Assembly: GCF_003182275.1 (NCBI RefSeq)
Contig: NZ_QGTR01000001.1
Coordinates: 286,130-350,129 of the forward strand
DNA length: 64,000 bases
Direction: 5' to 3'
Source: Hoeflea marina
Lineage (GTDB): Bacteria > Pseudomonadota > Alphaproteobacteria > Rhizobiales > Rhizobiaceae
The notes below the pieces were generated by a model. That model worked only from the letters and a program-made list of their open reading frames with translations, was not told the origin of the DNA and did not search any database. The stretch's first letter is position 1. The number at the start of each line of letters is the position of its first letter. Positions 36,915-44,884 of the stretch are shown piece after piece. Position numbers and translations under genes: made by a program.

Positions 36915-38486
36915 ATGAAGTCTGTTGCCCGAGGCCTGCGCCGCGCGTCCCCCTTGCTGATTGCGATGCTGGTCTGTCTCAGCGTGTTTGCCGCGCCTCG
37001 CCCCGCCACCGCCGAGGGTGGTGAGTCATTGACAAAGACGCTCGGCGACATCTTTCGCGGCGTGATCGATGGCGACAAGGCCGCGCCCGTCCCGGATTCG
37101 AGCGCCACTGGCGCGACGCCCGCTCCCCAGGCGGAGGCTGCCGCCCGGGCCGGGGACGAGGTCGTCCGGCAGGTGCCGCAATCGCGCGGCGACATGCTGC
37201 AAAGCTTCTCGCCGCTGGTCAAGCAGACAGCGCCCGCGGTGGTCAACGTCTATGCCGACCGCACCGTTCAGAGCCGCAGCCCGTTTGCGGGGGATCCGTT
37301 CTTCGAGCAGTTCTTTGGCCAGCGCATGCCGAACCGCACGGAGAAGCAATCCTCGCTCGGCTCCGGCGTGATGGTCGAAGCGTCGGGCATCATCATCACC
37401 AACAACCATGTCATCGAGGGCGCGGACGACATCCGGGTGGCGCTTGCCGACGGCCGTGAGTTTGAGTCCAAGGTCCTTCTCAAGGATGAGCGTTTCGACG
37501 TCGCCATCCTCAAGATCGAGGGTGACGGCCCGTTTCCGACCATCGAGTTCGGTGATTCCGACGCGCTTGAAGTGGGCGACCTTGTGCTCGCCATCGGCAA
37601 CCCTTTCGGTGTCGGACAGACCGTGACCAGCGGCATCATCTCGGCGCTGGCGCGCAACCGCGTCGGCATCTCCGACTTCGGCTTCTTCATCCAGACCGAT
37701 GCGGCCATCAATCCGGGCAATTCCGGCGGCGCGCTCATCGACATGAACGGCCGTCTGATCGGCATCAACACCGCCATATTCTCCCGCTCCGGCGGATCGA
37801 ACGGGATCGGCTTTGCCATTCCCGCCAATCTCGTGCGGGCCGTGGCGCTGGCTGCCGAGGCCGGCGGCGACCGGTTCGAACGACCCTATATCGGCGCCAC
37901 CTTCGAGACGCTCACCCCGGAGATCGCCGATGCGCTCGGGCTTGAGAACTCCAACGGCGCGCTGGTCTCCGCGGTCGAGGATGGCGGGCCCGCCGCCAAG
38001 GCCGGCCTCAAGCCCGGCGACGTCGTCGTCGCAATGAACGGCCAGTCGGTTCAGCATCCCGACGCCTTGGGCTACCGCCTCGCCACCACCGGCGTGGGCG
38101 GCACCGCGGATTTCACCGTCAGGGGACGCGGCGGCGAGCGCACCGTCACCATCGCACTTGTGCCGATGCCTGCCGATGCGCCCGGCAGCAAGCTGCTGAT
38201 CGGGGGCGACAGCCCGTTTGCCGGCGTCACCGTCGCCGACCTTTCGCCGCGCCTGGCTTCCGACCTGCGCATGCCCCCGAACACAAGCGGGGTCGTGGTG
38301 GTCGACGTGACCCGCCGGTCGCTCGCCGAGCGCTACGGATTCGAGCCGCGCGACATCATCGCCGCCGTCAACGGCGCGGAGATCCGGCAGGTCGATGACC
38401 TGCGCACGGCGCTCGGCGGCAAGCCCGGCTTCTGGAAATTCGATGTCATCCGCAATGGCCGGCTGATGCGCCAGTTCATCCGCTGA
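36915..38486 (+). CDS. Do-type periplasmic serine protease with two PDZ domains
   Basis: DegP/DegQ/MucD proteases degrade or refold damaged envelope proteins. The 523-residue protein has a signal peptide (hydrophobic residues about 13-30, AxA site near ATAEG), a trypsin-like domain with catalytic H165 (NNHVIEG), D195 (FDVAILK) and S270 (GNSGGAL), and two PDZ domains (about 320-410 and 425-515). The ATG at 36915 has AAAGAGGA about ten bases upstream. The frame is open for 1 kb upstream, but antisense to the FkbM-type gene. It lies four bases before rarA; the two may be co-transcribed. Confidence 0.92.
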   Translation: MKSVARGLRRASPLLIAMLVCLSVFAAPRPATAEGGESLTKTLGDIFRGVIDGDKAAPVPDSSATGATPAPQAEAAARAGDEVVRQVPQSRGDMLQSFSPLVKQTAPAVVNVYADRTVQSRSPFAGDPFFEQFFGQRMPNRTEKQSSLGSGVMVEASGIIITNNHVIEGADDIRVALADGREFESKVLLKDERFDVAILKIEGDGPFPTIEFGDSDALEVGDLVLAIGNPFGVGQTVTSGIISALARNRVGISDFGFFIQTDAAINPGNSGGALIDMNGRLIGINTAIFSRSGGSNGIGFAIPANLVRAVALAAEAGGDRFERPYIGATFETLTPEIADALGLENSNGALVSAVEDGGPAAKAGLKPGDVVVAMNGQSVQHPDALGYRLATTGVGGTADFTVRGRGGERTVTIALVPMPADAPGSKLLIGGDSPFAGVTVADLSPRLASDLRMPPNTSGVVVVDVTRRSLAERYGFEPRDIIAAVNGAEIRQVDDLRTALGGKPGFWKFDVIRNGRLMRQFIR

Positions 38487-38490
38487 TCCG

Positions 38491-39801
38491 ATGCCCGATC
38501 TGTTCACCGACACCTCGCTTGCCGAATCCGTAGCCCGACCGCTCGCCGACCGGCTGAGGCCGAAGACGCTGGCCGAGGTGTCGGGGCAGGAGCACCTGAC
38601 GGGCGCCGACGGGGCGCTGACGCGGATGATCGCCTCCGGCAATCTCGGCTCGATGATCTTCTGGGGCCCGCCCGGCACCGGCAAGACCACGGTGGCACGC
38701 CTGCTTGCCGGCGACACCAATCTCGCCTTCGAACAGATCTCGGCCATTTTCACCGGCGTGGCCGATCTCAAGAAGGTGTTCGAGAGCGCGCGGTCGCGGC
38801 GGATGGGCGGCCGGCAGACGCTGCTCTTCGTCGATGAGATCCACCGCTTCAACCGGGCCCAGCAGGACAGTTTCCTGCCGGTGATGGAGGACGGGACCAT
38901 CATCCTGGTCGGCGCCACCACCGAAAACCCGTCCTTCGAGCTCAATGCTGCTCTGCTCTCGCGCGCCCGGGTGCTGACCTTCAAGTCCCACAGCGAGGAG
39001 AGCCTCGCTGCCCTGGTCGATCGCGCCGAGGCGGAGATGGGCGGTCCGCTGCCGCTCGATGAAGATGCGCGCATGAGCCTCATCCGCATGGCCGACGGTG
39101 ACGGCCGCGCGGTGCTGACGCTGTCGGAGGAAGTCTGGCGCGCAGCGCGCCCGGGCGAGATCTTCGACACCGAGGCGCTGACCAGGATCGTCCAGCGCCG
39201 GGCGCCGATCTACGACAAGGGCCAGGACGGCCATTACAATCTGATCTCGGCGCTGCACAAGGCGGTGCGCGGCTCGGACCCCGACGCGGCGCTGTATTAT
39301 CTCTGCCGGATGTTCGACGCCGGCGAGAACCCGCTGTTCATCGGCCGGCGGCTGGTGCGCATGGCCTCAGAGGACATAGGCCTGGCCGACCCGCAGGCGC
39401 TTGTCATCTGCAATGCTGCCAAGGACGCCTATGATTTTCTTGGTTCGCCCGAGGGCGAACTGGCGCTGGCGCAGGCCTGCGTCTATCTTGCCACCGCGCC
39501 TAAGTCGAACGCCGTCTACACCGCCTACAAGCAGGCCATGCGGGTCGCCAGGGAGGCCGGTTCGCTGGCGCCGCCCAAGCACATCCTCAATGCCCCCACC
39601 AAGCTGATGAAGGGCGAGGGCTATGGCGACGGCTACCGCTACGATCACGACGAGCCCGACGCCTTTTCCGGCCAGGACTATTTCCCCGAAAAACTCGGCC
39701 GCCAGACCTTCTACGATCCGCCCGAACGCGGGTTTGAGCGCGACATCCGCAAGCGGCTGGATTTCTGGTCGAGGCTGCGCAAGGAGAAACAGGGCGGGTA
39801 G
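38491..39801 (+). CDS. rarA: Replication-associated recombination protein A (RarA/MgsA family AAA+ ATPase)
   Basis: RarA is a clamp-loader-like ATPase that acts at stalled replication forks. The 436-residue protein has ADRLRPKTLAEVSGQEHL near the N-terminus, Walker A GPPGTGKTT (about residues 60-68), Walker B LLFVDEIHRFN (about 111-121), sensor GATTENPSFE and the C-terminal tetramer domain (AVRGSDPDAALYYL, then YKQAMR). It follows the Do-type protease by four bases. Its 3' end is convergent with the minus-strand gene at 39839. Confidence 0.95.
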   Translation: MPDLFTDTSLAESVARPLADRLRPKTLAEVSGQEHLTGADGALTRMIASGNLGSMIFWGPPGTGKTTVARLLAGDTNLAFEQISAIFTGVADLKKVFESARSRRMGGRQTLLFVDEIHRFNRAQQDSFLPVMEDGTIILVGATTENPSFELNAALLSRARVLTFKSHSEESLAALVDRAEAEMGGPLPLDEDARMSLIRMADGDGRAVLTLSEEVWRAARPGEIFDTEALTRIVQRRAPIYDKGQDGHYNLISALHKAVRGSDPDAALYYLCRMFDAGENPLFIGRRLVRMASEDIGLADPQALVICNAAKDAYDFLGSPEGELALAQACVYLATAPKSNAVYTAYKQAMRVAREAGSLAPPKHILNAPTKLMKGEGYGDGYRYDHDEPDAFSGQDYFPEKLGRQTFYDPPERGFERDIRKRLDFWSRLRKEKQGG

Positions 39802-39838
39802 GGCGGTTCATTGCAGCTTGGAATGCTGCGATTGAACG

Positions 39839-40249
39839 TCATGGCCGCGGAAGCCTTCGGTCAAGGACCCGCAGGTCGGCCAGCCGCGATTGCAAGATCT
39901 CGATACGGGGTGCGAGCAGCAGCTCTTGCCCATATCCGTAAAGCGCCGCCGCGCCGCCAATGACAGTCAATGCAGGGCCCCATATGGCGAGCGATGGAAT
40001 TGCCAAAGCGGCGAGGCCTGCAACCGAACACAGGCCGCCCGTGTTGCCGATTGCCGTGGACCATGGCGCGGTCCGAAGCCGCTCAAGCTCCGATGACAAT
40101 GTCAGGACAACCGAGCCGAGCTCGGTTTCGAAAGCGCGTCTTTCCGACGGCGACAGGGTCGAGTAATCGAAGCTTGGCGACCATGCATGAGCGGCAATCC
40201 AGACTTCGCAATCCGCAATTGACTCAATCCGAGCCGGTTCGCGGGGCAT
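39839..40249 (-). CDS. Small membrane protein of unknown function, XRE-gene partner
   Basis: This 136-residue protein has a soluble N-terminal half with a helix (SPSERRAFETELGSVVLTL), a hydrophobic hairpin of about residues 68-110 (GLCSVAGLAALAIPSLAIW, then ALTVIGGAAALYGYG) and a basic C-terminal helix. Two short transmembrane segments are likely. It starts 11 bases after the stop of the membrane-anchored XRE regulator upstream, so the two form an operon and may work together at the membrane. No family recognised. It could also bind the regulator or act as its toxin-like or sensor partner; nothing in the sequence decides this. Confidence 0.65.
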   Translation of the reverse strand: MPREPARIESIADCEVWIAAHAWSPSFDYSTLSPSERRAFETELGSVVLTLSSELERLRTAPWSTAIGNTGGLCSVAGLAALAIPSLAIWGPALTVIGGAAALYGYGQELLLAPRIEILQSRLADLRVLDRRLPRP

Positions 40250-40260
40250 AGGCGCCTGGC

Positions 40261-40929
40261 CTATTGATCGAGGGCCCTTGTTCTTTGGTCCGAACGCAGC
40301 GCCATCTCGGCCAGTTCAAGCTTCAGGCTGGCAATGCGAAACACATTTGCCGATTTTTGCCTTGTCATGGCGGTCCACAAAACCACTCCGAGAATGCCGG
40401 CCGATAGCGTTGCCCAAAACAGCACCGGCGACGCGGCCACGGCATCGGGGACGGAAATCGTCGGCAATTCGCTCATCTGATAAGAGGCCCGATAAAGATA
40501 TATCGAGAAAATGCCGGCTAGCGAGCCCAATAGGATGTGCAAGCCCAGCACCATGAAACGGGCATATCTGTAACCTTCGCCATGCCATTCTTTCAGCTTT
40601 TGCCCTGCGTCCATGATTGAAGGCTCGATGACGAATTCGCGCAATTCGGAAAATTCGAGCCATTCGGACGAGGTCTCGGTCTGTTTCGGCGTTTCGCCGT
40701 TGCCGCTGATCAGCCAGGCTGGCGACACGCCCATCACGCCGGCCAATGTCAGCAGCTTGTTGGCGCGCGGTTCGGAGCGATCGGATTCCCATTCCGCCAG
40801 AGTTTCACTCGTCACCCCCGCCCTGGATGCGGCGGCTTCACGGCTTAAACCTGCACGCTTCCGGGCTTGCGAGATCCTGCTGCCCAACGTTATTCCGCCA
40901 TGCTGGGCGCTTGATTCTCCGAAGGCCAT
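40261..40929 (-). CDS. XRE-family regulator with C-terminal membrane segments
   Basis: This 222-residue protein carries an N-terminal helix-turn-helix of the Cro/CI type (about residues 15-70, with AGVTSETLAEWESDRSEPR) and then two hydrophobic segments (about 125-147, FMVLGLHILLGSLAGIF; and about 165-190, VLFWATLSAGILGVVLW), so it is a membrane-anchored DNA-binding protein. AAGGAG lies eight bases before the ATG at 40929; a start at 40956 is also open. The segment up to GVSPAWLISGNGE is almost the same as in the regulator at 50799-51179. It is divergent from the HemG-like gene. Confidence 0.8.
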   Translation of the reverse strand: MAFGESSAQHGGITLGSRISQARKRAGLSREAAASRAGVTSETLAEWESDRSEPRANKLLTLAGVMGVSPAWLISGNGETPKQTETSSEWLEFSELREFVIEPSIMDAGQKLKEWHGEGYRYARFMVLGLHILLGSLAGIFSIYLYRASYQMSELPTISVPDAVAASPVLFWATLSAGILGVVLWTAMTRQKSANVFRIASLKLELAEMALRSDQRTRALDQ

Positions 40930-41176
40930 TGCCGATGCTCCTTGGACGGATGACATCTGAGTCAGAATTGAAAGGGCCAGTATCTTTCCGCGGCTATTTG
41001 CAATGGGAAGGTTGCCGCCTAGAAGGATGGCTCAAGATCATAGTAGCCCAATTTCGGACAATCTGGCCAGTGGGGCAAACGGGCTGCTGTCGCATCCCGC
41101 GGCCCCTGGTTGACCTGCGTCAATGCGGCGGCCGCCGATAGCGGGTGATATCGGTCAGCGAAACTGGAGATCCGCC

Positions 41177-41716
41177 ATGAACGTGCTTGTGCTGTATGCC
41201 ACCGTTGAAGGCCAGACCCGCAAGATTGCCGAGCATGTCGCCGCCCGCATCGAGGGGCAGGGCCATATGGTCGTGCTCGGGGACGTGCGCGATCCGGGAT
41301 TTGCCGTTCCCGGCACGTTTGAAGCCATCGTGCTCTGCGCTCCCATTCATATGGGCCGTTATCCGGAAGCCTTCGTCCGCTTTGTCACCGACTGGAAGAC
41401 CGCGATCGAAGCCGTTCCCAACGCGCTTGTCTCGATTTCTCTCGCGATCCACAGCGACAATGCCGAGGAGCGCGCCGAGGCGGAAGCCTACCCGATCCAT
41501 CTCCAGCACAAGAGCGGCTACCATCCCGCATCGGTGCATCATGCCGCCGGAGCGCTCAAATTCCTGGAATATGATTTCTTCAAGCGCTTTCTGATGCGCC
41601 GCATTGCCGGCAAGGAAGGCGGTCCTGTTGACACCAGCCGCGATTACGAGTTCACCGATTGGGCGGCTCTCGATCAATTTATCGATGCTTTTGCCGGCCA
41701 GATAGCGCAACCGTGA
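41177..41716 (+). CDS. Flavodoxin-like protein of the HemG (protoporphyrinogen oxidase) family
   Basis: HemG oxidises protoporphyrinogen IX to protoporphyrin IX with FMN and passes electrons to quinones at the inner membrane. The 179-residue protein has the flavodoxin FMN loop LYATVEGQTRKIAEH (about residues 6-20), CAPIHMGRYP (54-63), and a C-terminal region like E. coli HemG: the AGALKF stretch, a basic loop FFKRFLMRRIAG and TSRDYEFTDW. CTGGAGA precedes the ATG at 41177. Because other flavodoxin-domain proteins also fit, the heme role is likely but not certain. It is divergent from the XRE operon. Confidence 0.7.
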   Translation: MNVLVLYATVEGQTRKIAEHVAARIEGQGHMVVLGDVRDPGFAVPGTFEAIVLCAPIHMGRYPEAFVRFVTDWKTAIEAVPNALVSISLAIHSDNAEERAEAEAYPIHLQHKSGYHPASVHHAAGALKFLEYDFFKRFLMRRIAGKEGGPVDTSRDYEFTDWAALDQFIDAFAGQIAQP

Positions 41717-41770
41717 CGGAATTGCCGTTACTGCTTTATCCGGCGGATGAATTCCGCTAAAGCAGCGGCC

Positions 41771-42145
41771 ATGAGTGCATTTTTTCTGGTATTTGTCGGG
41801 GGCGGACTTGGCGCCGTGTCGCGCTATGGGTCAGGGCTGCTGGTCGGACGCGTCGCCGGGCACGGTTTCCCCTGGGGCACCCTGTTCGTCAATGTCGCGG
41901 GCTCGCTGGTCATGGGACTGTTGGTCTCCTGGCTGGCTCGGCGCTCGTCCGGCGATTCCGATCTCCGCCTGTTGCTGGCGGTCGGCTTTCTGGGCGGGTT
42001 CACGACGTTCTCGGCGTTCTCGCTCGATGCGGTCGCTCTTTATGAACGCGGCGAGCCGACCGCCGCGATGATTTATGTTCTGGCGAGCGTCCTGGTGTCG
42101 ATCCTGGCGCTGTTTGCCGGCCTCTGGCTCGTGCGCCAACTCTGA
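41771..42145 (+). CDS. crcB: CrcB/FEX-type fluoride channel
   Basis: CrcB exports fluoride passively as a dual-topology dimer. The 124-residue protein has four hydrophobic helices, the signatures GGGLGAVSRYG (about residues 10-20), GTLFVNVAGS with the conserved Asn (35-44), and the phenylalanine track in GFLGGFTTFSAFSLD (70-84). The ATG at 41771 gives the family length; 41747 would add eight residues. No good ribosome-binding site is visible for either. It lies 21 bases before the pseudouridine synthase gene and 54 after the HemG-like gene. Confidence 0.93.
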   Translation: MSAFFLVFVGGGLGAVSRYGSGLLVGRVAGHGFPWGTLFVNVAGSLVMGLLVSWLARRSSGDSDLRLLLAVGFLGGFTTFSAFSLDAVALYERGEPTAAMIYVLASVLVSILALFAGLWLVRQL

Positions 42146-42166
42146 CAATTGGACGAAGGAAACGAT

Positions 42167-43153
42167 ATGGCGGGCGTACAACTCATTCAGGTTGCAGCCG
42201 ACGAAACCGGCATGCGGCTTGACCGCTGGTTCAAGGTGCATTTTCCCGGTCTCGGCTTCGGGCCGTTGCAGAAACTGCTGCGTTCGGGCCAGATCCGCGT
42301 CGACGGCGGCCGGGTCAAATCCGAGACTCGCGTCCAGCCGGGCCAGACTGTGCGCGTGCCGCCGCTCGGCGTCGACGAGAAGGTGCATGGACCGCTCACC
42401 GCCAACACCATGAAGAACCGCGACGATGACGACGTGCTCAAGCAGATGCTGCTGCATGAGGACGACAAGGTGCTGGTCTTCAACAAGCCCGCCGGCCTTG
42501 CCGTGCAGGGCGGTTCGGGCATCACCCGCAATGTCGACGAGATGCTGGAAGCCTGGCGCAACAAGAAAGGCGAAAAGCCCCGTCTGGTGCACCGGCTCGA
42601 TCGCGACACAGCCGGCGTGCTGGTCGTCGCCCGCACCCGTGCTGCGGCGCAGGCCTTGACCACTGCCTTCCGCGAGCGCGAGACCAAGAAGACCTACTGG
42701 GCGCTGGTCAAGGGCACGCCGCGGCAGAAGGAAGGCAAGCTGTCGAGCTGGCTGATCAAGGAATCGACGCCCGATGGCGACCGCATGCGCATCGGCAAGC
42801 ATGGCGAGCAGGGCGCCGATCACGCGGTGTCCTACTACCGCGTGCTCGAGGAGGCCGGCCAGCAGCTGACCTGGCTGGAGATGGAGCCCTATACCGGCCG
42901 CACCCACCAGCTGCGCGTCCACGCCCTCAGCCTCGGAACGCCGATCATCGGTGATCCGAAATATTTCGACGCCGACCACAACTGGGCGTTCCCGGGCGGC
43001 ATGCAGAAGCGTCTGCACCTGCTTGCCCGTCGCATCGTCGTGCCGCATCCGTCCGGCGGCACGCTCGACATCACCGCGCCGCTGCCGCCGCACATGGTTC
43101 AGAGCTGGAACCTGATCGGCTTCGACCTGGAAAACGGCGAGGCCCGCTACTGA
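42167..43153 (+). CDS. RluC/RluD-family 23S rRNA pseudouridine synthase
   Basis: These enzymes turn uridines of 23S rRNA to pseudouridine. The 328-residue protein has an N-terminal S4-type RNA-binding domain (about residues 12-75) and the catalytic domain with HRLDRDTAG at 142-150; D145 is the catalytic Asp. YTGRTHQLRVH follows near residue 245. GAAGGA lies six bases before the ATG at 42167. RluC (positions 955/2504/2580) is the likely type in alphaproteobacteria, but the target cannot be read from sequence. The stop overlaps the next gene by one base. Confidence 0.9.
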   Translation: MAGVQLIQVAADETGMRLDRWFKVHFPGLGFGPLQKLLRSGQIRVDGGRVKSETRVQPGQTVRVPPLGVDEKVHGPLTANTMKNRDDDDVLKQMLLHEDDKVLVFNKPAGLAVQGGSGITRNVDEMLEAWRNKKGEKPRLVHRLDRDTAGVLVVARTRAAAQALTTAFRERETKKTYWALVKGTPRQKEGKLSSWLIKESTPDGDRMRIGKHGEQGADHAVSYYRVLEEAGQQLTWLEMEPYTGRTHQLRVHALSLGTPIIGDPKYFDADHNWAFPGGMQKRLHLLARRIVVPHPSGGTLDITAPLPPHMVQSWNLIGFDLENGEARY

Positions 43154-43800
43154 TGCAGCTGGTCCTGTTTGATTGCGACGGCACGCTGGTCGACAGCGCC
43201 GATGTCATCCATCTGTGCATGAGCCGGACATTCGCCGATTTCGACCATCCGCTGCCGGACCTGGCGGCGACCAAGTCGATCATCGGGCTGACGCTCGATC
43301 TGGCGATCGCGCGCATGCTGCTGCGCGAGGTTGACCCGGAGGTGACGGCCATGACGGCGCGCTACAAGGACCACTTCTTCGCCCATCGCCAGGCGGGCGG
43401 CGCGCCGGAACCGGTGTTCGAGGGGATCCTGCCGCTGCTGGCGGAGCTGAAGGCGCGCGACGACCTGGTTCTCGGCGTCGTCACCGGCAAGTCGCAGCGC
43501 GGCCTGAAGGCCATCCTTGCCCACCATGGGCTCGACACGACGTTCTTCACCACCCGCACCGCCGACGATTGCCCCTCCAAGCCGCATCCGGCCATGGTGC
43601 TCGAATGCTGCGCCGAGGCCGGCATCGATCCGGCGCAAACCCTTGTCATCGGCGACGCGATCTACGATATGCAGATGGCCCGCGCCGCCGGCGCCCGCGC
43701 CATCGGCGTGTCCTGGGGCTACGGCTCGGTCGAGGCCCTTCACGCCGCCGGCGCCCATCAGGTGGTCACCGATGTGGTGTCCATTGCCGGACTTGTCTGA
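43153..43800 (+). CDS. HAD-family hydrolase, phosphoglycolate-phosphatase-like
   Basis: HAD phosphatases of this group cleave small phosphate esters. The 215-residue protein has motif I DCDGTLVDS (D7 and D9 catalytic), a helical cap (about residues 15-80), motif II VVTGKS, motif III with Lys in SKPHPAM and motif IV IGDAIYDMQMA. It overlaps the pseudouridine synthase gene by one base and lies 24 bases before the ATP12 gene; the three form an operon. The substrate is not clear. Confidence 0.88.
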   Translation: MQLVLFDCDGTLVDSADVIHLCMSRTFADFDHPLPDLAATKSIIGLTLDLAIARMLLREVDPEVTAMTARYKDHFFAHRQAGGAPEPVFEGILPLLAELKARDDLVLGVVTGKSQRGLKAILAHHGLDTTFFTTRTADDCPSKPHPAMVLECCAEAGIDPAQTLVIGDAIYDMQMARAAGARAIGVSWGYGSVEALHAAGAHQVVTDVVSIAGLV

Positions 43801-43824
43801 CACACCGATCTGACGGAGAGCGCC

Positions 43825-44613
43825 ATGCGCGATATTCTGAGCGACCTTGAAGTGGGAACTCCCCAGGAGAAGGACCCGGTGCGCCGGGCCCAGGCCACGA
43901 TGAAGCGGTCGCTGCCCAAACGCTTCTACAAGGACGTTTCCGTTGTCCCTGTGCCGGAAGGTTTTGCCATCGCGCTCGACGGCAAGCCGGTGCGCACGCC
44001 TCAGCGCGCCAGCCTGGCCGTCCATGACGAAGAGCTCGCCCGGGCGCTCGCCGCCGAATGGGAGGCCCAGGACAAGGAGATCAATCCCGCGCGCATGCCG
44101 CTTACCCGGATGGTCAACACCGCCATCGATGGGGTGGCCTCGGCGCCGGAGGCTGTGTTCGAGGAGATCCTCCGCTACGCCGGCTCAGACCTCTTGTGTT
44201 ACCGCGCCGCCCAGCCCGCCGAACTTGTCGCGCGGCAGGCCGAGGTCTGGGATCCATTCCTCGACTGGGCCGTGCAGGCCCATGGCGCGCGCTTCGTGCT
44301 GTCGGAAGGGGTGATGCATGTCGCCCAGCCGCCCGAGGCCGTGGGCGCGCTGGCCGCGGTGCTGCGCCGCCATTCCTCGCCGCTGATGCTGACGGCCCTG
44401 CACACGGTCACCGCCATGAGCGGCTCGATCCTGCTCGCTTTGGCGCTGGCCGAAGGCGAGGCCGACGCCGACACCGTCTGGAACGCCGCCCATGTCGACG
44501 AAGACTGGAATATCGCCCACTGGGGCGAGGACGGCGAGGCGGCCGCGCGCCGCGCCGCCCGCCGCCAGGACATGGACGCGGCAACCCGGATCATCGAGAG
44601 TTTCCGGCGCTAA
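43825..44613 (+). CDS. ATP12-family chaperone for F1-ATP synthase assembly
   Basis: ATP12 binds the F1 alpha subunit during assembly; it is found in mitochondria and alphaproteobacteria. The 262-residue protein has KRFYKDVSVVPVPEGFAIALDGKPVRTP (in part; about residues 32-59), LAAEWEAQDKEINPARMPLTRMVNTAID (in part; about 76-103), SDLLCYRA and DWNIAHWGED near the end, all family signatures. It closes the rlu-HAD-ATP12 operon; its stop is immediately followed by a palindromic repeat. Confidence 0.93.
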   Translation: MRDILSDLEVGTPQEKDPVRRAQATMKRSLPKRFYKDVSVVPVPEGFAIALDGKPVRTPQRASLAVHDEELARALAAEWEAQDKEINPARMPLTRMVNTAIDGVASAPEAVFEEILRYAGSDLLCYRAAQPAELVARQAEVWDPFLDWAVQAHGARFVLSEGVMHVAQPPEAVGALAAVLRRHSSPLMLTALHTVTAMSGSILLALALAEGEADADTVWNAAHVDEDWNIAHWGEDGEAAARRAARRQDMDAATRIIESFRR

Positions 44614-44717
44614 TGCATGTCGCCTGAAAGTGTGCAGCGGTTTCGGGATCACGACATGCATGATTACAAAGAGCCAAAGCGCATCGCGTGAATCTGAATT
44701 CCCGCGATGCGCTTTGG
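44612..44717. repeat. Rhizobial-type palindromic intergenic repeat (two palindromes)
   Basis: The first palindrome has arms ATGCATGTCG (44613-44622) and CGACATGCAT (44652-44661) around CCTGAAAGTGTGCAGCGGTT. The second has perfect 15-bp arms CCAAAGCGCATCGCG (44674-44688) and its complement (44703-44717) around TGAATCTGAATTCC. This pair of sequences resembles short repeats I remember as scattered in rhizobial genomes (RIME/REP-like); that memory needs a genome search. It starts at the stop codon of the ATP12 gene and may serve as a bidirectional terminator or mRNA end. Confidence 0.75.
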
Positions 44718-44884
44718 CGCATTTCGCGAGGAAGTGGATTGCACGTCGTCTCAGGACAATGCGGCACGTCAAGAACGCGGAGCGCCTCTGCGATGCTCTG
44801 ACGAGCAGACGCGCTCTGAGGCGCCGAGGGAGCGAAGCGGGGCGTCAAGTCGCCTCCGAAACGGGGCGACGGGCGACCGGGCGC

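Noticed and set aside
41717-41770. A possible fluoride riboswitch upstream of crcB
   Set aside because: The gap of 54 bp is too short, and although GGCGGATG and TTCCGC resemble part of the motif, the conserved second half (CTGATGACTCCTAC-like) is not there.
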